Part shown: positions 31,931-43,182 of the stretch, piece after piece | Position numbering within the stretch: position 1 is the first letter of the stretch | Layout of the letters: every line of letters starts with the position of its first letter | Program-made: the position numbers and the translations under genes | Assembly (NCBI GenBank): GCA_031835245.1 | Contig: JAVKOQ010000051.1 | Location: forward strand, 162,001 to 226,000 | Source: Balamuthia mandrillaris | Lineage: Eukaryota; Discosea; Longamoebia; Balamuthiidae | DNA: 64,000 bases | Reading direction: 5' to 3' | The notes under the pieces: generated by a model | What the model was told of the DNA's origin: nothing | The model's input: the letters and a program-made list of their open reading frames with translations, nothing else | Database searches by the model: none

Positions 31931-34900
31931 TTACAAGGCAAGAAGAGCAGCAAAAGACGAGGACAGCGTATCACTCGCCTGTTGGGCCTTGAACAGATAC
32001 AGCTCCGCTTGGTCGTGGAGAGCGGGATCGTCCATTTGTTGATAGACCTGCGCCAGGGCTTGCAAGTAAGGCGCTGTCAGCGGGTGCAACTCTCCAAAGA
32101 TGAGCTCTGAGAGGGTCAACGCTTCTTTGTAATACTGTGCTGCCTTTTTATACTGTTTATCTTCTCTATACCTTTATTGTGTAAACAGAAAAACTAATGT
32201 CAGCATTTTTTTCTTCACACAAGAACAAAAGAAAGCAAGAAAGAAACGACAAGAAAAAAAAAGAAGAAACAACAAGAAAGAAAGAAAGAAAGAAAGAAAC
32301 GACAAGAAAGCAACAAAGAAAGAAACGTACAAATCGGCCAGGCATACGTGAGCAGCCAGCAACAAAGGTGACCTCGCTCCCAAATGCCACTCCACCACCA
32401 ACTTGCAATTCTCATAGCAGAGCAAGACCTCCCTCCACAACTGCTTTTGCTCACGCAGCGACTTGAAGTAGAACGTCCTCATCAAAAGGCGATATACGTT
32501 GGAGGTCTCCGCGCAAAACACTTTTCTGACAACGCCCAAAGCAGCCGCGCCGCATTGAAGGGCATGCTCCTCTGCGTTCGTTGAATTGCTGTGGCGTCGT
32601 TTAAGATGAAGAGCGGCCAGACGAGTGAGCAAACGAGCTGCTTTGTCGTTGAGAAGACCTTCTGCTGCGGCATGCAATGCTAACTGATGCGTTCGTGTTT
32701 CCATTTCATCCTCTTCCTCTATCTCATCTTTTTTGTTGGAGGAGGAGGAAGAAGGAAGTGAAGGCATAGGAGTGTTGTATGAGAGGCCAGCTCGAAACTT
32801 GCGGAACTTGTGAAAGGGAATGGGGTTGTGGTTGGCCGTATCGAAAGGATAGGTAGGATCGTCTTCAAAATCAACGCCGCAGTGATGCTGCATGCTAAGG
32901 AATAGCATTCGGATCACGTTGAGAGGAGGCACCATCATCGCCAACGTTTTATTTTCTCCTTGCCCACCTTGTTTAATGCATGAAGATAGTCAGTTCTGTG
33001 TTTCTTCTTGCTTATTCCTTTCTCTTCCTTTCCTTTTCTCCCAAAAACAACAAACAAACAAATACAAACCTATGCGTGCAAGAAGCAGGTCGAAGTGGAA
33101 CTTGTCCTTAACCTCCAGTCTCAACGTCTGGGTCCAATAGTTCTGGCTCTCTTTGCCACGCCCCAATACCAGGTTGAAGTACTTGACGGTGGTCCACTGC
33201 AGCTCCTTCTCCACTCCCGCAATCGCCACTCGAGCCTTTCTTTCTCTGTTGTTCGTTGTCGCATCTGCCTTTCCTTCCTCGTTCTTTTTCATCAAAACCG
33301 GGTGTTGATGTTGCTCCGAAGGAAGAGAGGCAAGGGCAGAAGACTGCAAGCTTTCGTATTTGCTCCTGCGAATGACTTGCCTCCACTTTTGCTTCAGGAT
33401 GTGTTTGCAGGTTCGAGCCACCATTTCCACCACCAAAAACTGTCTAACATGCAAAAACGGATCGCAACTCGCAAAAGACAAAGTCGATGAGGAAGAAGAA
33501 GTAAACAAAGTCGACGCAACCGAAGGAGACAACATCGGGTGAGTGGCCAGAAGAGGAAGATAGCGAACGTTGATGCCGCACTCATGAAGTTGTTGCGTAA
33601 AGGTCTCGCTGCTGGTCGGAATGATCTCCAACGAACAGAGCTTAGCCACGAAGGCTGGAATGACAGTTTCCTTCAAGTAGGTCGAAGCCTGAACGATGCG
33701 CTCCTGATGCTTTTGGTACTCCATTATGATGTCCACTTTCTTCTCGTCTCCTAAAGCCCCGCGAAAGCCGCCGATTTCTTTCTCTTGAAAGGCATCCGCT
33801 GAAAGAGGAACGAAGCAAGGTTCTCGTTCTGTTTGTTGAATATGTCGAGAGAGAAGAAATTCAGGACGAAAGAAGGCGAGTTGTTGAGAAGACGCGATAT
33901 CAACAGAGGAAGAGAATGAAGATGAGAATGTGGAGCGTGGAGCAGCGTTAGAGAGAGCAGGAAAACAGGATAAGGAGAGACGCGCTTCTGAGGAAGAAGC
34001 AGAAGCTGATGAAGGAGGGCAAGACAGAGGAGGAACAGGAAGCTTGTGGGTTGAAGGAGAGGAAGTGGAGGAAGCAGTTGAAGAGCGAAGAGCGAGGGAA
34101 GGATCGGGTGGAAACAAGCGAGCCAAGTTGAGTACGTAGAATCTATTGTCCTCTTTGCTTTGATGAACTGTGATGAAGGATGATGTTGCTATTTTCAGGA
34201 TTTTGCCTTCGCTATAGTAAATGGTATCTTGTACGTTCAAAGTCAAGGAAGAAAAGAAAAAAAGAACAAGAAATGAGAGCAAGAAAGAAAGAGGAAAAAG
34301 GATACGAGGCATCAAAGGAATCGTTTTGCCGACTTCTTCCAACTTTTCTCTCACGAGTGGATGATCGTCCTTGAACTGCGTCTCAGAGAGTTGGCCATAG
34401 ACCAAAGTCTGCTGGGAGAGACTAGGCAACACCGCCATTACGACCACGCGGAAGCCTTTATAGTCCACTATACATGTCAACGCCGTGTGTAGTCCTGATG
34501 CAGCTGCTCGTTGAAACGCCATGTTACCCTTCAGCTCCTTTTGTTTATTTGCAAACGGAGAAAAGATCAAGTCAACAACAACGACAACTAAGGAAGGAAG
34601 AATACCAGGGGAAGAAATAGAGTATGGTGATAACAAACCTGAGCAGCAAGTTTCATGGCATCCATTTCATCTTTTCTGCACTCGCAAAGAGCTCCGCTAA
34701 TAAACACAAAGAGGCCGTGATGACTGTACAATTCGCCTTCCATCGGAGCAAAGGTCTTCAGTGAGGGCAATAAGTGAATCTCATCCACTATTGTCTTGCT
34801 AACATACTTTGCTGCATCTAAAAACTTGTTGAGGAACTTGAAGAGAGCAATCTGCTTCTCTTTCACAGCTCGCTTCAAAACAATCTCTTGCTGCTTTGTT

Positions 34901-35082
34901 GTCGCCGAGTCTTCATGCGTTTGAAGTTCTTTGCCTTTGTTGTTGCCTTTGTTGTTGTTTTTGCCTAGTTTCTCTTGGACCTCTTTCTCGACTTGTCTCA
35001 AGTCCGAAACCAGTTGCTGATACTTCTCATTCCAATCATCTGCAAAGAGGAACAAAAGCACAGATGAGAGGAGAGAGAGAGC

Positions 35083-35151
<69 letters not shown>

Positions 35152-36799
35152 GAAGAACGGACCTTCATTTTGGTCATAGGCAGGTTCGCCGGGATGCACT
35201 ACCTGGGAAAAAGATATCTTTCTTTTGCAAGTCCTTTTTTTTGAAGAAGAAAAGAACGGCTTAGAATGAGCAACTCAGAAGGTAAGGCCATGGAACGAAG
35301 AAGACTTACTTTTTGGGAGAGAGATCAGGAGCGGCCAAGCGACGGAGAGTGCTCTCAAGAATAAGAGGAGAGTTGCCAGTCGCTGCACTGGGACTGTTCC
35401 AAAACTCGTTCAGGTCCTTCACAGTGCGCGTTCTTCCCTTTCCTCCAGACATGTGCTGTTGATTGCTGTTCATTGGAGAAGAAGTTGTGGGTGGTGTCGT
35501 TGGAGAAGCAACATTCGCCGGCGATCTTACGGCTGCAAGTTGCTGAATCAATGAAGGTGGGGCTGGACGATGCGGAGGTGGAGTACGAAAGCCTCTTTCT
35601 GCACCACCCACAACGGCTTTCATCTTTTTCTGCTTCTCCACGCTGTTAACCACTGTAGTGGTAGGAGAAGGGCGAGCCGGGAGAAGACGAGACGGAGCAG
35701 GAGGTGGAGTGAATGCTCCAGAAGTAGGAGTAGCACCACCACGACCTTGTTTCATGGGAGATGCTTTTGGTGGTTGTCGTTGCTGCTTTGGCTGAGGAGT
35801 GCGGGGATGAGGACGAGGAGGCTGTTGTTTAAGAGTAATGGGGGACTTCACTGCCGCTGCTGTCTTGCCCACAACAAGAGGCGATCCTCGAGCCCTGTAT
35901 CCTGTCGCTTGTTCCTTGGTTGCCTGCTTGTTGTTCTTCTTGTTGTGGTTGTGGTGGAGAGGAGTAGAAGGAGCGGAAGAAGAAGCCGAAGAAGAGGCAG
36001 GAAAGAGGCCAGGCACGGGACGCGAGCACTTAACCACCGTCGTGACGACATTGTCGGGGATGAAGAGGTGCTTCTTGTTTCGGTTCTGAATGGCTCTCAT
36101 CCAAGCCTCGCTCTCCTCCATCGGAGAGTTGCCACACGGAGCAAAGTAATAGAGGTCTTCCTTCTTCTTGTTCTTGTTCTTATGTGGATGCACAATCATC
36201 GCCGGGGAGAGACAAGCAGCGATGGCCTGCTCTTTCTTCCTCTTCTGTTGGGCTGGGGAGGACGAGGAAGGAGGAGGCACTTGCCCCGAGCGAAAGACTT
36301 GCACGGCGAAGATGTTTTGCTTGCGTAACTCGTTGTTGTTGGTTTTGGGCGTTTTGTTTTCTTGGTTGGGGCGAAAGCAACGAGCGGCTTTAAGAGGGAT
36401 GAGGAACGAGCTCTTCATGTGCAGGGCCGGAGGGGCGTAGATCGAGACGCTCATGTGGCTCGGGTAGAGCACCACGTAGGCCTTTTGCCAACCGCTTTTC
36501 TTCCTGTTCTTCTGCAACTGTTTCTCTTCTTCTTTTCCGCCGCCACCAACCTCCGCGGCAGCCTCTTTCTCTTTGTCTTTCTCTTTGTCCGGAGGAGAAG
36601 GCTGCGGAGGAAGGGAGCTCCTGCCGTGGGCCACTTTCTTCTCGTCCTTCTTGCTCTTGCGTTTCTTGAAGAAGAGGTGGCCTTCCTTGAGGATGTCCCC
36701 GTTGGTGTCCGTCAAGACCTTCGCAAAGAGCGGGTCGTCCGGCGTGATCACGCCCTCCTTGAGAAGCTCTTCAAAGGTACTGCTTTGCAGCACCGTCAT
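31931..36799 (-). CDS. CLU-domain protein with N-terminal PH-like region and C-terminal TPR
   Basis: Seven exons (35310-36799, 35163-35233, 34639-35039, 34306-34537, 33070-34227, 32331-32967, 31931-32171) join to 1409 residues with every phase closing. Residues about 38-240 look like a PH domain split by Lys-rich inserts (GHLFFKKRK, GWQKAYVVLYPSHMSVSIY, YYFAPCGN, EAWMRAIQNRN). A Pro-rich disordered stretch follows. From about 640 the CLU family is recognisable: GNMAFQRAAASGLHTALTCI, VDYKGFRVVVMAVLP, FYVLNLARLFPPDP, PLSADAFQEKEI and HECGINVRYL. A TPR-like hairpin closes the protein (LIFGELHPLTAPYLQALAQV). Clu/CLUH proteins bind mRNAs for mitochondrial proteins and affect mitochondrial distribution; the role here is inferred. 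The exon 1 donor GTAAGT overlaps an in-frame TAA, so a short PH-only product could arise if that intron is retained. Confidence 0.82.
35070..35152. repeat. (GA)n microsatellite in a CLU-gene intron
   Basis: GAGA/GAGC run; CT-rich on the sense strand, in the intron between exons 2 and 3. Confidence 0.85.
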
Positions 36800-37413
36800 T
36801 TCTTTTTCTTTTGCTTTTGCTTGCCTTGCCTTTCTAAATCCTCTCTCTTTCTGGGTGATTTGGTGATCCGAAGAAAAAAATAATAAGACCCCACGTTGGT
36901 CGGTTGCCAAAAAGGGGGAGAAAGAGCGAGAAGAGAGAACGAGAGAGTTTCGCTTGCTGAGTGTCTGCCCCTCCCCTTATCGCTCTATCTCACCAAAATA
37001 GCATGAGAGTCGGGTATGTAACGGTTCATTTTCCCGCCTTTTTTTTAAGTTGAATTTTTCGTGTCGACCTGATAATATTTTTGCGGACATGTGTTAATGC
37101 CAGGTGCCAACAAGAGGGGGAAGAAGATGGGAGCAGGAGGAGGGCTGTTCTTCCTGGTTGGCCATTCCATTCTCTTGGAAGAAGGTGGGTTCTCAAAAGG
37201 TTCTTTCTTCCAAGGGGATGGTTCTTCCCGACATAACTTCCAAACAACAACATTTCCTCTTTATTTTGTTTGAGAAGTGAGCAAAGGAAGGAGAGAGGAG
37301 AGGAGAGGAGCATGAAAACGATTGTGGGCCATCTGGAGAAAAAAGAGAGGGATAGGGAGAGACAAACAAGAGGAGGCGCACAGTCTTTCACAATGCTAAC
37401 ACAAGAATCGTTG
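36800..37413. other. Intergenic region between two minus-strand genes
   Basis: Upstream of the CLU gene and downstream of the F-box/LRR gene. It contains TTTTTCGTGTCGAC at 37055-37068 and TTTTTGCGGAC at 37078-37088, a motif pair that recurs in other intergenic regions. GA-rich DNA is present near 36920 and 37290-37320. No gene. Confidence 0.5.
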
Positions 37414-39202
37414 TTAGTTAAGTTGGGAAGGGAGTTGTTGGTCGGCGACGGAGCGGTAGATGTCTGGCACTGACACGGTATGCAGCCCCAAGCCCATGAA
37501 CTGGTTGAAGAACTTTTGTCCCTCTGCCTTGAGTTTCATGCAACCATACAAGTTCAGCTCTTTCAACGTGGAAAGTTCTTTCAGCGGCAGCACTGGACCA
37601 GAAATAAGGGTCACATCAGTTACAACCAAAAAAGAAATAAGCGAGAAGCAGTTAGTTTACCTCCGTTGTCTGAGATAACATGGCATTTACTGTAAACGAG
37701 GAATCATCAGATGGAGTATAAGAAAGGAGGAAGGCTGAGAAATAACAAAAAGAAAGAGACTCATCAACAAAATCAAAGATATGTACCTCAAGTCCAGAGA
37801 GGTGAGTCGAGGCAAAGATCGAAGCAGCGTGAGGCCTTCATCCGTGACAAAGGACTCGGACAAGTTCAGCCTCTGCAAGGCTGAAAGAGAGCGACAGATG
37901 GCCGCAACAGAGCGATCGCCGAGGTCTCCCGTTTTGCCAACATTCAAAGAATGGAGTCGGCCACAACCAGCAGCAATAGCTTCAATTCCTTCATCCGTTA
38001 CATCGCTTGTTGGAGAGGGAGAGGAGAGAGCAGGAACACAAAAGAGAGGGATTAAGAGCAATAGGAGAGGAAAAACAATCAGCAATCAGGTAATACAAAC
38101 CTAAGGTCCAATAATTGAAGATCGTTCAGTTGGGAGAGTGCACTTATGTGCTTGGCCCCTTCGTCAGATATCTGCATCCACAAAATGTTACACAGAATGA
38201 ATATTATCAGGGAGAAGAGGTGAAAGGAAGACGAAGGAAGGCATACCTTCCAACAATAGGAAAGGTGCAAAATACGCAAGTTAGGAAGGCCCTCTGCTAT
38301 GTATTTCAAGCCAACATCAGACACCTTGCTGCATCCGCTCAACAACAGGGCTCTCATCTGGCGGCAACCCTTGCTGATATGTCTCAATCCCTCATCTCCA
38401 ACTCCCAAACAGAACCTAATGGATGGATTCTGTTCGTTTTAGTTCACTTCCATAGTAACATGAAAGAAGGAAAAGCCAAGAAAAAGACAAGAGAGACGCG
38501 AATAGGTGACATACGTGAGGTCGAGAAAGCGAAGTTGAGACAAACGAGAGAGCGCAACCAAAGCTTCGTCATCGATCAGTTTATAACCAGATACTCGTAA
38601 CTCCAACAACGAGCTCCCTGTGTCCTCCTCATCCTCCTCTTCTTCTCCTTCTCCTTTTCGCTCTGGCGCTCTGCCCTGCAACAGAGCATCCACCATCGCC
38701 GTTATACCAGATGAAGTAACATCTATTTGGAAGACAGGTTGCAGTGAGCACAAAGAGAAAGAAGGCAGAAGACAGAAGACAGAAGAATGGGAAATGTAGA
38801 AGAGAAGAATGGAGAATGGAGAATGGAGAAGAAGAATAAATAAAGCTAGAAAGCAAGAACGCAAAGAAAGAAGTAAAAAAAGAAGAAAGAAGAGAGCAAG
38901 AAGAAGAACATACTCGTCATCAACAGACTTTCGTTGTGTAGCTGCGGGAACGTGATGTCATCCGAGCGAGACACCTCCAAGCGCGTCACGTGGGGGCAAC
39001 GCCGAACCACTTGCACCAGCCGCTGGTCATCCACCTTCCAACGAAGCGGGGCCAGTTCCAAGCGGGAGAGGCCCCTTCCCACCATCTCGTGCCAACTCTT
39101 GGAGACCAGGCTGACGGTCCACAGCAGCGCCTCCGTCGGCAAGAACGACATGAGGTGGCATTGCAGCTCCTGCGGCAATGCAGTAATTTGATGTTCGCTC
39201 AT
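37414..39202 (-). CDS. F-box/leucine-rich-repeat (FBXL-type) protein
   Basis: Seven exons (38914-39202, 38515-38722, 38247-38415, 38101-38171, 37787-38005, 37661-37689, 37414-37592) give 387 residues in phase. An N-terminal F-box (LPQELQCHLMSFLPTEALLW, then SLVSKSWHEMV) is followed by at least eight Cys-type LRRs: LLELRVSGYKLIDDEALVAL, MRALLLSGCSKVSDVGLKYI, LRILHLSYCWKISDEGAKHI, LHSLNVGKTGDLGDRSVAAI, LQRLNLSESFVTDEGLTLLR and LKELNLYGCMKLKAEGQKFF. These are substrate-binding repeats of SCF ubiquitin-ligase receptors. A Glu-rich insert (GEGEEEEDEEDTG) interrupts the second repeat. Exon 6 is only 29 nt. Confidence 0.88.
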
Positions 39203-39630
39203 CTTCGCTTCTCCTTTGGTATTCGCAAATGCTGCCTTTGTGGTGAACTTGGAAAAAAAAGAGGATGAACAGAAAGAAAAAACCTTCCTTGTTTAGGGGG
39301 AGAAGAATGAAGAATACCGTCCAAGAAGCCTACCACCAAAGGGAGAACAGAGAAAACAGCTGCGGCGTTTCACGGAAGAAGCTGGTGACTTTCTTCTTGG
39401 GTGAACTTGGTGACTTTCTTCTTGGGTGAACTTGGTGACTTTCTTCTTGGGTGAACTTGGTGACTTTCTTCTTGGGTGTCGACAAAATTATTGGATTGGT
39501 CGTTTGATTTTTGATCTTGTTAACAATTCAAAGGTATTGGTCGTTTGATTTTTCAGACTAATTGCTGATTGGTTGTTTGATTTCCCAACAACGAAGAAAG
39601 AAAGAAAAACCGCACCAACAAGCAAGCCGA
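39203..39630. promoter_or_regulatory. Divergent promoter with minisatellite and CCAAT-like repeats
   Basis: Shared upstream region of the F-box/LRR gene and the first LAP1-like gene. A 25-bp unit TGGTGACTTTCTTCTTGGGTG(AACT) is repeated about four times at 39383-39478, ending at a GTCGAC box (39478-39483). Next come three copies of ATTGGTYGTTTGATTT at 39495, 39536 and 39568, each containing an inverted CCAAT. The regulatory role is inferred from position and repetition. Confidence 0.5.
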
Positions 39631-41165
39631 ATGAGCAAAGAGAACGCGGAGCGACCAAGGGGGCAGCGGCTGCCACAAACGAAACCACCGATGGATGACG
39701 AAGACCTTTTTTTGTCCCCAACCCCAAGGAGAAGAGCCAACGGGGGAAGATCCCTCACCTCCAGAAGAAAATCACGGCCAAGAAGCAACACCTTTGCTGC
39801 GCCGTCTTCTTCCTCGACCCCAACGGCGGAGCCCTCTGGCTCCAAAGCGAAGAGAGGTTCTAGCAGAGAGAGAGGAGGTGGAGGGGCAAAGACGATAACA
39901 GAAGAATCGGGCAAACAAAGCCTTGGGATTAAGATGGAAGAACAAGAGGACTTGTTGTGGCGGAAGCAAAATGAAAATCAGGGGGAGGAGGACGAAGGAA
40001 CAAAAACGACGACGAGGATGGAGAGAGGTGGCATGCCAGAAGGGACTTTAGCCAATAAGAGTGTCGGAAGAACAAATGTTATCATCATTTGCTGCCTTGC
40101 CTTGCTCATGGCTTCAGCTTTTGTTGTTCTGAAACAAAAGTCCACAGGTCCGCTTTTCTCCTTCCTTCCTTCTTCCTTCCTTCTTTCTTTCTTTCTTGTC
40201 GTTTCTTTCTTGTCGTTTCTTGTCGTTTCTTTCTTGTCGTTTCTTTCTTGTCGTTTCTTTCTTTCTTGTCGTTTCTTTCTTTCTTGTCGTTTCTTTCTTT
40301 CTTGTCGTTTCTTTCTTGTCGTTTCTTTCTTTCTTTCTTTCTTTCTTCTTTCTTTCTTCCTTCTTCCTTCTCTTCTTTCTTCCTTCTCCTTTTGCTCCTT
40401 TCATTTCGCTTTTTTAAAACAAGGCCTCTAGAAAAGGGGCCGTATGCATGCCCGATTCCCGATGCGCAGTGGGTTGACCTTCTCGAAGAACTGCTCCTTG
40501 CTTCATCTGCTCACAATGACAACAGCAAAGACAACCTGCAAGAACTCATCGACGTAATGCACCGCGAAAGCATGAAAGATGGCTTTACCTCGTTCTCCTC
40601 TTCGTCAGGCAAACCTCTCAGCCTTCTCTTCTCCAGCAGCGATACTCCTTTCATGTGGCACGTCGTTCATCAAATCGCTAAAGCTCGTTTTCCATCTTCC
40701 TCTTCTTCCTTTTCGTCTCCTTCTTCCGCACATCAACAACAACAACAACAAGAAAAAGAAGCAAGAAAAGAAGAAGGAGAGGGATTCGTGTTGCTGGACC
40801 AAGCAACCAGAGAGGAAATGAGCCAACGGGTCATGCAAGTTCTTCAACAATGCCCTTATGCGCTGTTCGTCATCGACGTTGATAACTACAGCAACAAGGA
40901 AGATCCAAGAGTGATAGAGTTTTTGGGCGCTTTGTTCGACGATACGTTACCAACCATCATGCAGGACGAAAAACAAAACGGATGGAACAACCACGAGAAG
41001 ATGCACGATGCGAGTCGCTCTATTTTTGTGCTGTTATCGCGCTTTGGACAACAGAAGCTCCAAGGAGAAGCGAAGGAGGACGCGAAAATGGTGGTGAGGA
41101 AGGCTATGAAGGGACAGTGGGCTGATCGTTTTATACATCGCATCAGCCAAGTCTTAATCTTTTGA
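39631..41165 (+). CDS. Single-span membrane protein with AAA-like luminal domain, paralogue A
   Basis: Exons 39631-40147 and 40432-41165 give 416 residues. The N-terminal 150 residues are basic and Ser-rich with SPTPRRRANGG and RPRSNTF; one membrane span follows (VIIICCLALLMASAFVVL). The presumed luminal part contains CPIPDAQWVDLLEELLLAS, KPLSLLFSSSDTPFMWHVVH, QIAKARFP, CPYALFVIDVDNYSNKEDPR, RSIFVLLSRFG and ends HRISQVLIF. It is clearly related to the next gene. The plan (nucleoplasmic-type N-terminus, one TM, luminal P-loop-less AAA-like domain) is that of the torsin activators LAP1/LULL1, but this is topology plus weak similarity only. No Walker A motif is present. Confidence 0.7.
40185..40390. 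repeat. Intronic TTTCTTTCTTGTCG minisatellite
   Basis: Irregular tandem of TTTCTTTCTTGTCG units in the only intron of paralogue A. The same word, in sense orientation, occurs in a CLU-gene intron at about 32236-32330. Confidence 0.85.
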
Positions 41166-41347
41166 TTTCTTTCTCTTTCTTCCTTCTTCTTCGTCTTGCT
41201 TGTTCTCTCCTCCTTCACTTTTTTTTTTGTATATAATATTTATAACAAAAAGAGATATTTAAAACCTGTTTTGATTTGTTACAAAAGAAGAGAAGAGCAA
41301 GAGATGAGACAGACGCGAGAGAGGAGAAACGAGAATAGCAACCTACT

Positions 41348-42740
41348 TCATAGGATGATGACTTGGCTTATCGTTTGAACAACAGCAAGACCCCATTCTC
41401 TCTCCGCGGCGACTCTCACCACTCGCTCCATCTCCTCCTTCTTCTCTCCTCCTTCCATCGACAACTCCTCCTGCCCAACGCTCGACAACAGCACCAGGAT
41501 AACATCTCTCATCATCTTCTTTCTCTTCACCATAGTCTTCTTCTTGGTCTGCTGTTCTACCTCTTCGACATCTTCTCCCTCAAACAATGTTGTCACCATC
41601 TCGTTTAGACTCTTTGGTGTGGTCGTGTTGTTGTTGTTGTTGGTGTTGGTGTAAAGGTTGTCAACGTCCACCACAAAGAGAGCATAAGGACACTTTTGAA
41701 GGGCTTGACTGATCTCCTCTCGCCCCATTTCGTTGAGAAGAACCGCCCATCCGTCTTCTTGTTTTTCTTTTTGCTCTTGTTGTTGGGAGAGAAGAAGGGG
41801 AACCGAGGAGAAAGAAGTGGAGGGGAAACGTGCTTTAGCGATTTGTTGCACGACGTGCCACATGTACGGGGCGTCTCGGGAAGAGAAGAGAAGAGTAAAA
41901 GGTTTGTTTGCGACGGAGGAGGAGGATGAGGGACGAGACATGGATTCCTCTCGAGTCTGTAAGGCGTCGAGGAGGGCTTGAAGGTTGGAATGATTGTTGT
42001 TGGCTTTGGGTTGTAGAGGAGAAGAGAGGAGGTTGTTCTTGAGCTCGGTGATCCAATGGGCTGTTGGTTTTGGGCAGGTGAGTTGGTTCGGTGAAGCTTT
42101 ATCTGTACGAAGAGTGAAAGCAGAGAAGAGAGAAGAGAAGAGAAGAGGGAATTGAGAAGTGAGAACAAGCGAAGCAGAGAAATATTCCTTGATCAGCAAA
42201 GAACGACTTGAGAAAAGACGCAAGTGAGAGAGGGAGAGGGGGAGAGAGAGAGAGAGAGAGAGAGAGAGAACCGTTTAGCAGACTTTCAGGGATAATCAAG
42301 GAAGAGAAGACCGCAAACACCACGAACAAAAACAAATAGCAGTTTCGAGAAGTGTGATCAGGGGGCGGCTTCTTCTTGCTGCTCTGCTTCAACAACGGCT
42401 CCAGCGCCGCGGTGCAGTCCTCTTTGAGCTTGGAGGAGGCGACAGAGGTTATCTCGCTGGGTCCAGTGCCCGAGAGGGTGTTTCTTCTCGGGCGGGTGCT
42501 CGTGGGCAGCACAAAGTGCTTGCCCGTGAGCGCTCGGCGCAGCTCCCTTCTGGTGCGAGGGGAGAAGGCCACGTCCTCATCGAACCTGAACTTCCTTCCG
42601 TGGAGCGGCGACTTTGGCCCCGGCTCCGTCCCTTGGCTTTCATTCTCTTCGCGCGCGGCTCGTTCTTCCCCAATGGCCATTGGTGGCCGCGGTTCCCCTT
42701 CCTCCAGCTGCCCCGCGGCCGCCGCTGTCCCCTCTTCCAT
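41348..42740 (-). CDS. Single-span membrane protein with AAA-like luminal domain, paralogue B
   Basis: Exons 42272-42740 and 41348-42102 give 407 residues. Domain order and intron position match paralogue A, with which it is convergent: a basic N-terminus with SPRTRRELRRAL and RPRRNTL, a TM (CYLFLFVVFAVFSSLIIP), then CPKPTAHWITELKNNLLSS, KPFTLLFSSRDAPYMWHVVQ, QIAKARFP, CPYALFVVDVDNL and QTISQVIIL. Asn/Thr and Glu/Lys inserts replace part of the acidic loop of A. The start is the ATG at 42738-42740; the frame is open a little further upstream but without another ATG. The same LAP1-like hypothesis applies. Confidence 0.7.
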
Positions 42741-43182
42741 TACCGAGCACGCGTGTTCCGTTTGCTGCAACCTGCGGCGATTTGGTTTGTTTGGTAGGTT
42801 TTGATTTTTTATATTTTGGGGTTTACGTTACTTTGGTAGTTTGTTACGAGATTAGGAAAATGTACTGTATAACGTTTCGATGGAATTGCATTCGGCTGAT
42901 TCAACGAACGATAGGGCTTCCGATTGGTCGCCGGGCAGCCCGATGGGTCGCCCTGTACCACGTCAGCACTTGAGGTAGATTAAGGTTAGATCAAGCCCTT
43001 AAGTCGCTATTTTTGTGGACATGGTGTTTTCTGTCGACATACAATATATTTTTTTTTTTTTTTGATAGCGCTGAGAAAAAAGAGGGGAGAGAGAGAGATC
43101 AAAAGACGAGAGGGTCGCGTGTGCGCACTCATTCGAATTCGATTTTCGATCGACACACAAAAAAAAATCATAAAAAATAAAG
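42741..43182. other. Divergent promoter region between paralogue B and nicalin
   Basis: Contains TTTTTGTGGAC at 43010-43020 and TTTTCTGTCGAC at 43027-43038, the same motif pair as at 37055-37088, plus an ATTGG box at 42923 and a poly-T at 43050. No gene. Confidence 0.5.

Noticed and set aside
35306-36799. Stand-alone PH-domain gene ending at the TAA near 35306
   Set aside because: The TAA lies inside a consensus GTAAGT donor, and splicing to 35233 keeps the frame through the whole CLU protein.
35570-36883. Several plus-strand frames of 70-250 codons across the CLU gene
   Set aside because: Shadows of the long minus-strand exon 1; they lack domain content and are rich in Arg/Leu/Ser as expected for antisense.
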